A stretch of 5,465 bases of DNA. Source: Holophagaceae bacterium (lineage in GTDB: Bacteria > Acidobacteriota > Holophagae > Holophagales > Holophagaceae). The stretch's first letter is position 1; every line of letters begins with the position of its first letter. Shown piece by piece: positions 1-5,465 of the stretch. Where the stretch lies: NCBI GenBank assembly GCA_025355915.1, contig JANXYT010000069.1, forward strand, positions 1 through 5,465. The letters are read 5' to 3'. The position numbers were made by a program, and so were the translations under genes. The notes under the pieces are model-generated. The model had not been told where the DNA came from, ran no database searches, and saw nothing but the letters and a program-made list of their open reading frames with translations.

Positions 1-2
1 CG

Positions 3-497
3 CATTCACACGATGACCATATCGCTGGTTGTCAAAAATTCACAAATGCTACAATTTTTAAAATGAAACCTTCCTTTCAAAACAACGGCCAGTCCAGTGT
101 GAGCAATTGGAATCGAGTTCAGAAGGTCATGCCCGGCGAAAACAAAAAACCGGTCCCCAAAAATGGGGTCGTTCAATATTTATCCGACGGACAATTGCTC
201 GATTTCAACGGCGACAAGGTCGAAGCTTTTGCAGTGCCCGGGCATACCTACGACAGCTCCGTTTATTTGGGATTTGGCGTTTTGTTCATGGGTGATAGCG
301 CTGCTGGTCAGTATAACGGTCTGATTGGGTCGGCTCCTCCGTTCGTGTCGGTCGACAGAAAAATGAATCAACGCGAGTTGAAGAAATTGGCTACTCGTCT
401 TCAAGGTAGAAAGAACGAAATCGATTACCTTACGTTCGGGCATCAAGGCCCAATCAAAGGGCTCGATCCACTCCTATTATGGGCCTCCTCTCACTAG
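3..497 (+). CDS. Metallo-beta-lactamase-fold hydrolase, 5'-truncated by window edge
   Basis: This is the C-terminal part of a zinc-dependent MBL-fold hydrolase. The frame is open from position 3 to the TAG at 495-497. The first codons read HSHDDHIAGC, a textbook HxHxDH zinc motif (positions 3-20), so the ATG at 63 is an internal Met and the real start lies upstream of the window. Further family motifs follow in order: PGHT (third metal-site His, codons near 237-248), FMGDSAAG (bridging Asp of the GD motif, near 285-308), and FGHQGP near the C terminus (last metal-site His). The active site visible here therefore looks intact. The substrate cannot be told; MBL-fold proteins include thiolesterases, lactonases and beta-lactamases. 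The gene is AT-rich, with codons such as AAA, AAT and TTA that are scarce in the rest of the window, which suggests a foreign origin or a sequence join. No signal peptide can be judged because the N terminus is missing. Confidence 0.88.
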   Translation, partial: HSHDDHIAGCQKFTNATIFKMKPSFQNNGQSSVSNWNRVQKVMPGENKKPVPKNGVVQYLSDGQLLDFNGDKVEAFAVPGHTYDSSVYLGFGVLFMGDSAAGQYNGLIGSAPPFVSVDRKMNQRELKKLATRLQGRKNEIDYLTFGHQGPIKGLDPLLLWASSH

Positions 498-659
498 TTC
501 TTACGCAACGGCCACAATCGCCTAACCCTCGGCTCAACTTGGACCCTGCCCGCATTGCCTTCCACTATTTCTCGTCTCCCTGCTTCCTCGTCTTCGCTCA
601 GCGCTTCGGTCTAGGCCGGGCCCGTCAGCTCCTTCGTAAAAGTTCTCCCCCGGTGCCCC
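498..659. other. Intergenic spacer, pyrimidine-rich, at the composition boundary
   Basis: This 162-bp gap separates the AT-richer MBL gene from the GC-rich remainder. The + strand is strongly biased to C and T, especially from about 541 to 605. I found no convincing hairpin terminator after the TAG at 497 and no clear -35/-10 pair ahead of the lipoprotein gene. The only AT-rich patch is CGTAAAAGTT near 635-644, which has no recognisable -35 at the right distance. A promoter for the following genes is expected here but cannot be pinpointed. Confidence 0.5.
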
Positions 660-1061
660 ATGAAAATGACAGCGGCCTTCGCCACCTTGATCTTTCTCGC
701 TCTCCTTGGCTGCAGCAAGGATGCGAAGCTGCCGCCGAAGGTCTTCGATGCGGCCCTGGCCCGGACCACCAGCCTCTCGGAAGGGCAGGCGGCGGGCTTG
801 AGCGGGTTCCAGCGGTCGCTCTATGGCTCTGCCAAATATGACCGCTATTACTGCGTGGATTTCCTGGCCAAGAAGTCGTTGAGCGACCTGATCATCGTCA
901 CGGTCTATGACGACACCACGGGGGCCTTCCGGCCCGTAGAAGGGGGCCGCATCCTCAGCGGCCTCACCTTGGCGATCCACGATGAGGAGTTGAAACCCCA
1001 GAAGTCCTATGTGCTGCTGGCGGTCCAACAGGCGCCGCAGCTCAATGATCCGAAACCATGA
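660..1061 (+). CDS. Putative small lipoprotein of unknown function
   Basis: This encodes a 133-residue protein whose family I do not recognise. The N terminus has Lys2, a hydrophobic run (residues 4-16) and a lipobox-like LLGC ending at Cys18. It should therefore be exported, lipidated on Cys18 and cleaved by signal peptidase II. Residue +2 is Ser, which in the E. coli rule would send it to the outer membrane. Leu at lipobox position -2 is less common than Ala or Ser, so lipidation is likely but not certain. The mature part is mixed alpha/beta in appearance, with a YDRYYCVDF segment (second Cys) and beta-like stretches such as DLIIVTVYDD. The start is weakly supported: only GGTG at 652-655 precedes the ATG, and a second in-frame ATG at 666 is an alternative. 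The lspA gene lies 89 bp downstream on the same strand, a fitting neighbour for a lipoprotein. GC-rich codon use supports it as a real gene. Confidence 0.72.
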   Translation: MKMTAAFATLIFLALLGCSKDAKLPPKVFDAALARTTSLSEGQAAGLSGFQRSLYGSAKYDRYYCVDFLAKKSLSDLIIVTVYDDTTGAFRPVEGGRILSGLTLAIHDEELKPQKSYVLLAVQQAPQLNDPKP

Positions 1062-1139
1062 GGCACCGCGCGGGGAACCGTTTGAGCCACCTGGCCGCAA
1101 ACCTCTGGTCCCGTTGCTTTCCTGGGTGAAGACCTTTTC

Positions 1140-1144
1140 AGGGG
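1140..1144 (+). promoter_or_regulatory. Ribosome binding site supporting the GTG start of lspA
   Basis: AGGGG lies 6 nt ahead of the GTG at 1151. It is a moderate Shine-Dalgarno match. It matters because the start codon is GTG and no ATG in this frame gives a complete N-terminal membrane segment. Confidence 0.5.
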
Positions 1145-1150
1145 CCTCCC

Positions 1151-1675
1151 GTGAATGTCGCTAAAGCCCGCCTGGTTCGGCTCACCACCGTCCTGTCGGT
1201 GATGGCCGTGACGGTGGGCTGCGATCAGGTGTCCAAGGCCGCCGCCCGGTCCCTGCTGGCCGAAGCCCACCCCATCACCTACCTGGGCGGCCTCCTGAAG
1301 TTCATCCTCATCCAGAATGCCGGGGCCTTTCTCAGCCTGGGCTCGCGGCTGCCGGACACGGTCAGGTTCCTGATCTTTTCCGTGGGCGGAAGCCTGGTGA
1401 TTCTGGCGGGTCTCACCTATTTGCTGAGCAAGAAAGGGCTGTCCAACCCATCGGTGGTGGCGTTGTCCTTTGTCCTTGGGGGCGCCGTGGGCAACCAGAT
1501 CGACCGCTTCCTCTTCCAGGGGGCGGTGACCGATTTCCTGTTCCTCTTCCTGGGACCGGTGCACACGGGGATTTTCAACCTCGCGGACATGGCCGTCCTG
1601 TTGGGTGCGGCCTGGTTCCTGGTGGCGTCCTGGCGCAGGCCGAATCCGCGGCCCGTCCCAGGCGCCAGCGCCTGA
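1151..1675 (+). CDS. lspA: Lipoprotein signal peptidase (signal peptidase II)
   Basis: LspA is an inner-membrane aspartyl protease. It removes the signal peptide from diacylglyceryl-modified prolipoproteins just before the lipobox Cys. The 174-residue length is normal for the family. Motifs in order are DQVSK (25-29), NAGAFLSLG (56-64), GGAVGNQIDR (110-119) with the first catalytic Asp at 118, VTDF (126-129), and FNLAD (142-146) with the second catalytic Asp at 146. Four hydrophobic segments fit the four-helix topology: about 10-24, 71-92, 101-116 and 143-161. The NAGAFLSLG form differs from the commoner N-x-GAAFS version, which suggests a divergent branch or a second paralogue. The C-terminal tail is Pro/Arg-rich. 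The start is GTG, preceded by AGGGG. The upstream neighbour is a putative lipoprotein, a plausible substrate. The next gene starts 40 bp downstream, so the genes may be co-transcribed. Confidence 0.95.
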   Translation: MNVAKARLVRLTTVLSVMAVTVGCDQVSKAAARSLLAEAHPITYLGGLLKFILIQNAGAFLSLGSRLPDTVRFLIFSVGGSLVILAGLTYLLSKKGLSNPSVVALSFVLGGAVGNQIDRFLFQGAVTDFLFLFLGPVHTGIFNLADMAVLLGAAWFLVASWRRPNPRPVPGASA

Positions 1676-1705
1676 TTGGACTATCCTCTTCCGTAAGCTC
1701 TCAGC

Positions 1706-1711
1706 AGGAGG
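1706..1711 (+). promoter_or_regulatory. Strong Shine-Dalgarno for the DUF2892 gene
   Basis: A perfect AGGAGG sits 4 nt ahead of the ATG at 1716. It fixes that ATG as the start rather than the in-frame ATG at 1605, which lies inside lspA and has no such site. Confidence 0.8.
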
Positions 1712-1715
1712 CCCC

Positions 1716-1934
1716 ATGAAGGATTTCCTTGCCATCACCGAGCACCCCGCCGAGCGGGTCCTCCGCGTGCTCCTCGGCCTCGTGCTGCTCAGCCTGGTCT
1801 TCGTGGGGCCCAAAACGCCCTGGGGCTGGTTGGGGATCATTCTCATTCTGACGGGGGCTTCTGGGCTCTGCCCTCTCTACACGCTGCTTGGGATCTCCAC
1901 CTGTCCAAAGAAGCCGGCCGCACTGAAGCGTTGA
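1716..1934 (+). CDS. DUF2892 / YgaP-like small inner-membrane protein
   Basis: This is a 72-residue protein with two transmembrane segments (about 14-30 and 36-50). It matches the DUF2892 family, the membrane module also found at the C terminus of the YgaP rhodanese. Recognisable features are the short amphipathic N terminus ending in ERVLRVLLG, the helical pair, and the signature GLCPLYTLLGISTCP with Cys52 and Cys63, each followed by Pro. Here the module stands alone without a rhodanese domain, which is common for the family. Its biochemical role is not established. The in-frame reading extends back to an ATG at 1605 inside lspA, but that extension is a shadow of lspA, and the AGGAGG at 1706-1711 supports the start at 1716. 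It lies 40 bp after lspA on the same strand, probably in the same transcript. The tail is basic (KKPAALKR). Confidence 0.88.
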   Translation: MKDFLAITEHPAERVLRVLLGLVLLSLVFVGPKTPWGWLGIILILTGASGLCPLYTLLGISTCPKKPAALKR

Positions 1935-2064
1935 AGCTTTCGTTCCACCCCGTTCAGGCACAAAGCTGCCTCGAGGTGGTGCGCGGTCGGGGCGGAGGGA
2001 AGTCGCGGCCCGGAACCCCCGAACCCCACTCCCCCTTCGCGGCATCTCATAGCCGGAGGTTGCC
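1935..2064. other. Intergenic region ahead of the secreted-protein gene
   Basis: This 130-bp gap carries no ORF of note. I see no strong hairpin followed by T's, only short C/G runs, and no clear sigma-70 promoter. The GAAGC repeats at 1925-1939 (GAAGCGTTGAAGC) are direct and too short to interpret. The GGAGG for the next gene lies at its right end. Confidence 0.45.
2055..2059 (+). promoter_or_regulatory. Shine-Dalgarno for the secreted-protein gene
   Basis: GGAGG is placed 5 nt before the ATG at 2065, the expected distance. It supports this start over internal Met codons. Confidence 0.75.
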
Positions 2065-2583
2065 ATGATTCCCTGGTTTCTTGCCGTTCCTGTTCTCCTG
2101 GTCCAAACGCCCGCGGCCCCGCTTCCTGAGGTGGAGGCCAAGGATCTTCCCCGTGCGCCCCGTGGCCCCATGACGCCCCAGGTTCCGGACACCGGGGCGG
2201 AATCCGGTATCACGGGGCAGGCGCGGCGGGGTGCCCGAATGGGCCCGTCCATCCCGGCCCTACAGCTTCCCGCAGGCAGTGTTCGGGTGAAGGATAAGGT
2301 CCCGGACATGAGTGGGTGGCGGGCCTATGCCATTGAGGTGCCGGGTGGGGGGGCCGTGAAGGTCCAGGTGGTGGAAGGCCGCAAGGCCTGGTTCCGGGTG
2401 CTGGGCGTGAACGCCTGGGGTCGGGAGGAGGAGGGCTTGCTGCAGAACCGGATCCCCACGGGGGAACCCCAGGCCACCTATCAGAACCCCACCGCCGAGG
2501 TCCGCACGATCTATTTCATCGTGGACACGCTGGACGTGAACATGGTCGGCGACCCTTTCACGGTGGAGGTCACCCGCGGGTAG
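2065..2583 (+). CDS. Secreted or periplasmic beta-rich protein, unknown function
   Basis: This encodes 172 residues of a family I cannot name. Residues 1-14 are hydrophobic (MIPWFLAVPVLLVQ) and are probably a short signal peptide. They lack a basic n-region, so export is likely rather than certain. Residues about 15-65 are Pro/Ala/Gly/Arg-rich and look unstructured. Residues about 66-171 alternate hydrophobic and polar residues, as in a beta-sandwich: WRAYAIEV, AVKVQVVE, KAWFRVLGV, VRTIYFIVDT, PFTVEVTRG. This is loosely like bacterial pre-peptidase C-terminal (PPC) domains, which are often secreted. That likeness is a judgement by eye. There are no cysteines. A G7 run at 2347-2353 stays in frame. 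The gene stands apart from the upstream cluster by 130 bp. Its last 14 bp overlap the convergent Ig-SPOR gene. The strong Shine-Dalgarno and codon use support it as real. Confidence 0.75.
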   Translation: MIPWFLAVPVLLVQTPAAPLPEVEAKDLPRAPRGPMTPQVPDTGAESGITGQARRGARMGPSIPALQLPAGSVRVKDKVPDMSGWRAYAIEVPGGGAVKVQVVEGRKAWFRVLGVNAWGREEEGLLQNRIPTGEPQATYQNPTAEVRTIYFIVDTLDVNMVGDPFTVEVTRG

Positions 2584-3754
2584 CGCCTTCGACTGCGGGT
2601 GCAGCGGGCAGCCGCTGGGTCAGGGCATCCTGGAAGGTCTTGCGCAGGGCTTCCGGGGCGCTCCGCCAGGCTTTCCAGGCCTGGGCGCGGCTGGGGAAGG
2701 TGCCGTAGCAGGCCTGCCAGAAGCGGAAACCGTCCCGCCGCAGGAAGGGCAGCACCAGGATGTCAGTGGCCTTGGAACCGGCGGCCCGGGCCACTTGCCG
2801 CAGGCCATCGGCGCGGCCGGAGACCACCAGGCGAACGGTCCAGGAGCCTTCTGGCGCCGCATCCCGCCGGGCCTCACCCCGGTGCAGAGCCTCGGGCAGA
2901 TCCATGCGGTCCAGGGGCTTGGCGGCCTCGGTGGGATCCACCAGATCCTTTTCGGTCAGCACCCGCCGGGGGGCCTCCACGCGCACTTCCACGCTGCGCG
3001 AGGAGCCGCCCAGGATGTTGCTGACGCTCAGGGTGTAGACCGTGGTCTTGTCGGGCACCACGGCGATGCTCGACTGGCCATCCAGTTCCAGGCCGCCGGG
3101 TTCCAGCCGCACCTTGGCATCGCCCTGGCAGATCCAGCGCAGGTCCACCTGCTCGCCGGGCTTCACCAGGGTCCGGCTGGCCTCGAAGGTGCAGACGGTG
3201 GCGGGGGCCGGCAGGGCCGCCACCACGCGCCCCAGCACCGACACTTCCACGGTGCGACTTTGGCCGCCCGCGGCGTTATTCGCGGTGATGGTGTAGCGGG
3301 TGCTCTCCTGGGGCGTGACGGTCACTTCGCTCTTGCCGTCCAGTTCGAGACCGCCGGGCTCCAGGCGTACCTTGGCGCTGCCCGCGCATTCCCATTTCAG
3401 GACCACGGGTTCGCCGGGCAGTACGGCCTTGGCGCTGGCGTCGAAGGCACAAATGCGGGCGGGTTCGCCCAGAGCTAGGCCGGGAATCACGCGCACTTCG
3501 GTCTGCCCCAGCTCCGGGCCCCCGGGCTGCGCGTCGAAGACGCGGTAGGTGGTCGTGTAGGCGGGCCGGATGGTCACTTGATGCCGCCCCGGAAGCACCA
3601 TGCCGCCCGGTTCCAGGCGGATCTGCGGCACCTTGGGACACACCCAGGTCAGCAACACCGACTCGCCGGGGCGCACCTCCCGTGGCTCTGCCGTCATGGT
3701 GACGGTGGCCGGAAACTGGGCGAAGAGGGCTGCCAGGGGCAGGAAAAGAAGCAT
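2570..3754 (-). CDS. Secreted protein with three Ig-like repeats and a C-terminal SPOR domain
   Basis: This encodes a 394-residue envelope protein. Residues 1-12 (MLLFLPLAALFA) form a short hydrophobic export signal without basic residues. Three related bacterial Ig-like domains follow at about 16-91, 99-174 and 185-261. Each has PGE/PGES, a (T/K/R)W-x-C strand (W37/C39, W121/C123, W207/C209), RLEPGG (46, 130, 216) and a closing TTTY, TRY or TTVY motif. A charged linker (262-303) leads to a SPOR domain at about 304-384. This begins SWTVRLVVSG and has FRFWQACYGTFPSRAQAW in its second half, resembling the DamX-type SPOR. SPOR domains bind glycan strands stripped of stem peptides, often at division sites, so a peptidoglycan-anchored role is likely. 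Start choice: the open frame reaches back to 4306 but overlaps the permease gene there. The ATG at 3754 is the first to give a signal peptide, and GGAG lies about 12 nt upstream. It may share a transcript with the permeases upstream. Confidence 0.85.
   Translation of the reverse strand: MLLFLPLAALFAQFPATVTMTAEPREVRPGESVLLTWVCPKVPQIRLEPGGMVLPGRHQVTIRPAYTTTYRVFDAQPGGPELGQTEVRVIPGLALGEPARICAFDASAKAVLPGEPVVLKWECAGSAKVRLEPGGLELDGKSEVTVTPQESTRYTITANNAAGGQSRTVEVSVLGRVVAALPAPATVCTFEASRTLVKPGEQVDLRWICQGDAKVRLEPGGLELDGQSSIAVVPDKTTVYTLSVSNILGGSSRSVEVRVEAPRRVLTEKDLVDPTEAAKPLDRMDLPEALHRGEARRDAAPEGSWTVRLVVSGRADGLRQVARAAGSKATDILVLPFLRRDGFRFWQACYGTFPSRAQAWKAWRSAPEALRKTFQDALTQRLPAAPAVEGATRG
2972..3709 (-). 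repeat. Three diverged tandem repeats encoding Ig-like domains
   Basis: The DNA repeats with a unit of roughly 250 bp. Units 2 and 3 are closest: both encode LEPGGLELDG and a KVRLEPGG strand, with nearly identical DNA around 3079-3108 and 3337-3366. Unit 1 (about 3482-3709) is more diverged and lacks the leading Cys. This is protein-level domain duplication, not a mobile repeat. Confidence 0.8.
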
Positions 3755-3843
3755 GGCCGAAGTGTACTCCAGCGGGCCGGATACCGGAGATTCGGCCACG
3801 GCGTTCAGGCACCCAGAGTCAACGGCTGGCCCAGGCGAGCCCG
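3755..3843 (-). other. Gap between permease and Ig-SPOR genes
   Basis: This 89-bp gap separates two genes on the - strand. I found no terminator hairpin with a T-tract. A TTGACT hexamer occurs on the - strand near 3817-3822, but no fitting -10 follows at 16-18 nt, so an independent promoter for the Ig-SPOR gene is not demonstrated. Read-through from the permease operon remains possible. Confidence 0.4.
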
Positions 3844-4992
3844 TCAACCCGCATGGGTCCGCCCGCGGGACAGCACGGCCCAGGCCGTCAGGAAGTAGAC
3901 CGCGCTCAGGCCCCAGAGGAGCAGGAAGGGCCCTTGCACCTCGCGCAGGGAGGCATCCATCTGAAAGATGCGCAGGGCCCCGGCGATGCCGTCGGTGCTG
4001 GGAAGCAGGTGGGCCCCCCACTGCAACCAGAGCGGCATGGCCTCCTTCGGGAAGGAGAAGCCGGAGATGAAAATCGCGGGAAGGCTGGTGAACATCAGAC
4101 CCTGCAGGGCGGATTCGCGTTTGCGGAAGAGGCCCGAGAGGGTCAGACCGAGGAAGGAGACGGCCAGAAGGAAGGGCAGCAGGAAGACCAGCACCCGGAG
4201 GAGGGAGCCCCGGTGCGGCAGGTCGAACACCCGGACCACCACCGTGAACAACAAGGCGGCATGAACGATGTAGATCGTCACATAGGCCAGGGCCTTGCCG
4301 AGGCATTGGGCCAGGGAATGCTTCTCGATGGAGCCCTGGCCTTCCCGCCGGGTTCCCGCCAGGGTTCCGATCCCGATGAGCAGGGTCTGCTGCAGGATCA
4401 GGACGAGCACCGCCGGGATGATGTAGTTGCCATAGCCGCCGCTGGGATTGTAGAGCGGGTGCAAGGCGATGGGCAGGGGATCCCGGCTCTTCCGGGCGCG
4501 GGCTTCATCCGAACCCGAGGCTTGCAGGCGACGGATCTCGATGCCCGCCGAAAGGGTTCCCGCCGCCTGGGCGATGCCACCGGCCACCTGGCTGTAGATC
4601 ATGAAGTAGCTCGCGTCCCCGAACACGCCCAGGACCGCTTGCTCCCCCCGCTGGATGGTCCGTTCGAAGGTCTCCGGAATCACCACCGCGCCCCGGGCGG
4701 CCTCCGAGCGCACCAGGACTTCGGCCTCCGCCAGGGTGGGGACGACCCAGCCGACCGCCGCCTGTTCGGTGGCGTCCACCATGCGGACCAGGCGTCGGCT
4801 TGTGGCGGAGCCGTCCAGATCCACGGCCACGATGGGGATCTCCCGGGCCAGCTGGTTCTTGTAGGGAATGGGGTAGATGGCCGCATAAAAGAGGGCCGCG
4901 AACACCAGGATGGTCAGTGCGGCCGGGTCCCGGCGGATCGCCCGCAGCTCGTCCAGGGCGGCCGTTCCTATTTCCCGGAGCAGCCCAGTCAT
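3844..4992 (-). CDS. ABC-2 type transporter permease (YhhJ/YbhR/YbhS-like)
   Basis: This 382-residue inner-membrane permease belongs to the ABC-2 family. It would form the channel of an ATP-driven exporter, with an ATPase and usually an HlyD-like fusion protein. The layout is the family's classic one. A cytoplasmic N terminus (LREIGTAALDELRAIRRDP) precedes TM1 at about 26-42. A large periplasmic domain spans about 43-188, including IPIVAVDLDGSATSRRLVR and the YNPSGGYGNYIIP motif at 181-193. Five helices follow at about 190-212, 232-252, 265-285, 298-315 and 355-375. The segment ISGFSFPKEAMPLWLQW (309-325) is typical of the region before the last loop. The ATG at 4992 overlaps the stop of the preceding permease gene (ATGA), which suggests translational coupling and a heteromeric pair. 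The frame is open further upstream, but there it runs antisense or out of frame to the other permease. The substrate cannot be told. Confidence 0.92.
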   Translation of the reverse strand: MTGLLREIGTAALDELRAIRRDPAALTILVFAALFYAAIYPIPYKNQLAREIPIVAVDLDGSATSRRLVRMVDATEQAAVGWVVPTLAEAEVLVRSEAARGAVVIPETFERTIQRGEQAVLGVFGDASYFMIYSQVAGGIAQAAGTLSAGIEIRRLQASGSDEARARKSRDPLPIALHPLYNPSGGYGNYIIPAVLVLILQQTLLIGIGTLAGTRREGQGSIEKHSLAQCLGKALAYVTIYIVHAALLFTVVVRVFDLPHRGSLLRVLVFLLPFLLAVSFLGLTLSGLFRKRESALQGLMFTSLPAIFISGFSFPKEAMPLWLQWGAHLLPSTDGIAGALRIFQMDASLREVQGPFLLLWGLSAVYFLTAWAVLSRGRTHAG

Positions 4993-5465
4993 GAGCGCAT
5001 CCAGCACGAGGCATCCCGCATCAACCGGCCCAGGCGTGGCAGGCAGAGCAGGGGGAGGACCACCGAGAAGGCCAGCAGGGCGAGCAGTCCGGGCGCGGAC
5101 ACGGCCAGGCGCGCCCCGGTGGTGGTCTGCTGGGTCTGCACCGCGAGGTAGTGGCTGAGGGGCAGCAGGGCCGCCCAGATCCGCCCCGCCAGGGGCATGG
5201 CGAACAGGGGGTAAGAGACCCCGGCGAGGGCGAAGGCAGGCCCGGCGATGATCCCCGCCAGGCTGAGGGACAGGCGCAGGTTCGCGTTGAGGGTAATGAG
5301 CAGGAGGCCGATCCCCTGGTAGGCGAACGTGAACAGGGCCATGCCCCCGTAGAGCGTGGAGCGGCTCCCTTCCACGGTAAGCCCCAGCCACCGGAGCGTG
5401 AATTCGGTCAACCCGATTTCGAGGACCGTGAACCAAAGGGCATAGGGAAGCAGCTTGCCGGCCAC
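4989..5465 (-). CDS. ABC-2 type transporter permease, N terminus outside window
   Basis: This is the C-terminal 158 residues of a second ABC-2 permease; the gene enters from the right edge. The GTG codon at the edge reads as an ordinary Val inside a membrane helix (AGKLLPYALWFTVLEIGL), so it is not taken as the start. Helices are visible at about 5-19, 39-58, 65-85 and 126-143, counted from the edge. Family signatures are the FAYQGIGLLLITLNANLRLS stretch, AGPAFALAGVSYPLFAMPL, and LLPLSHYLAVQ before the last loop; all are characteristic of the YhhJ/YbhR/YbhS group. Its TGA (4989-4991) overlaps the ATG of the next permease. The two would pair as the membrane half of one exporter, as YbhR and YbhS do. 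Upstream partners are expected beyond the edge. Confidence 0.9.
   Translation of the reverse strand: MAGKLLPYALWFTVLEIGLTEFTLRWLGLTVEGSRSTLYGGMALFTFAYQGIGLLLITLNANLRLSLSLAGIIAGPAFALAGVSYPLFAMPLAGRIWAALLPLSHYLAVQTQQTTTGARLAVSAPGLLALLAFSVVLPLLCLPRLGRLMRDASCWMRS

Noticed and set aside
534..1100. A 188-codon - strand frame over the lipoprotein gene
   Set aside because: It is Arg/Gly-rich, has no domain, and is antisense to a gene with a signal peptide and lipobox.
1007..1846. A 279-codon open frame on the - strand
   Set aside because: It is antisense to lspA and the DUF2892 gene, both with clear family motifs. Its product is low-complexity and charged, with no plausible start signal.
2341..2353. 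GGG-T-GGGGGGG run as a possible phase-variation tract or quadruplex
   Set aside because: The frame is intact through it. Seven G's in GC-rich coding DNA are unremarkable, and only two G-blocks are adjacent.
2795..3478. A 227-codon + strand frame rich in Gly, His and Ala with repeated motifs
   Set aside because: Its apparent repeats are the mirror of the Ig-like repeats on the - strand. No independent evidence supports coding.
3817..3822. TTGACT on the - strand as a -35 box for the Ig-SPOR gene
   Set aside because: No -10-like hexamer occurs 16-18 nt downstream. The later TACACT is only 7 nt before the ATG and has no matching -35.
3755..4306. N-terminal extension of the Ig-SPOR frame back to 4306
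   Set aside because: The extension overlaps the permease gene in another frame and is Pro/Gly/Arg-rich. The signal peptide begins at the ATG at 3754.
3853..5151. A 432-codon open frame on the + strand
   Set aside because: It lies antisense to the well-supported permease gene. Its translation is Gly/Gln/His/Arg-rich without any recognisable domain, as expected for a shadow frame in GC-rich DNA.
4993..5436. N-terminal extension of the complete permease back to 5436
   Set aside because: It overlaps the C-terminal coding part of the other permease in a different frame, and the family-typical N terminus begins at 4992.

Overview
The window is a gene-dense stretch of bacterial DNA holding seven protein genes, two of them cut by the window edges. 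No tRNA, rRNA, CRISPR array or insertion sequence was seen. From about 540 onward the DNA is GC-rich, with strong G/C-ending codon use. A lipoprotein gene, an SPOR-domain protein and DamX-like peptidoglycan binding point to a diderm (Gram-negative-type) bacterium. The style of the secreted Ig-like repeats and of the LspA (GAFLSLG variant) would fit an Acidobacteriota/Holophagae-like organism, but that placement is only an inference.

Left edge (1-497, + strand): the 3' part of a metallo-beta-lactamase-fold hydrolase gene. Its zinc-binding HxHxDH motif is encoded by the first bases of the window, so the gene began upstream and the ATG at 63 is internal. This gene is clearly AT-richer than everything after it. 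A 162-bp pyrimidine-rich spacer marks the change in composition.

Middle left (660-1934, + strand): a small putative lipoprotein gene, then lspA (signal peptidase II, which matures lipoproteins), then a 72-residue DUF2892/YgaP-like membrane protein. All three run in the same direction with short gaps and may be co-transcribed. A separate secreted beta-rich protein of unknown role follows at 2065-2583.

Right half (2570-5465, - strand): read in the direction of transcription, this starts with the C-terminal part of an ABC-2 family permease that enters from the right edge. It overlaps by ATGA a second, complete ABC-2 permease of the YhhJ/YbhR/YbhS type. After 89 bp comes a secreted protein with three Ig-like repeats and a C-terminal SPOR domain. 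The two permeases probably form the membrane part of one exporter, whose ATPase and membrane-fusion partner would lie outside the window. The Ig-SPOR gene converges on and overlaps the 3' end of the secreted-protein gene by 14 bp.

No undescribed defence or mobile system can be supported here. The most notable items are the Ig3-SPOR architecture, the hidden N-terminal zinc motif of the edge gene, and the sharp base-composition break near 500.
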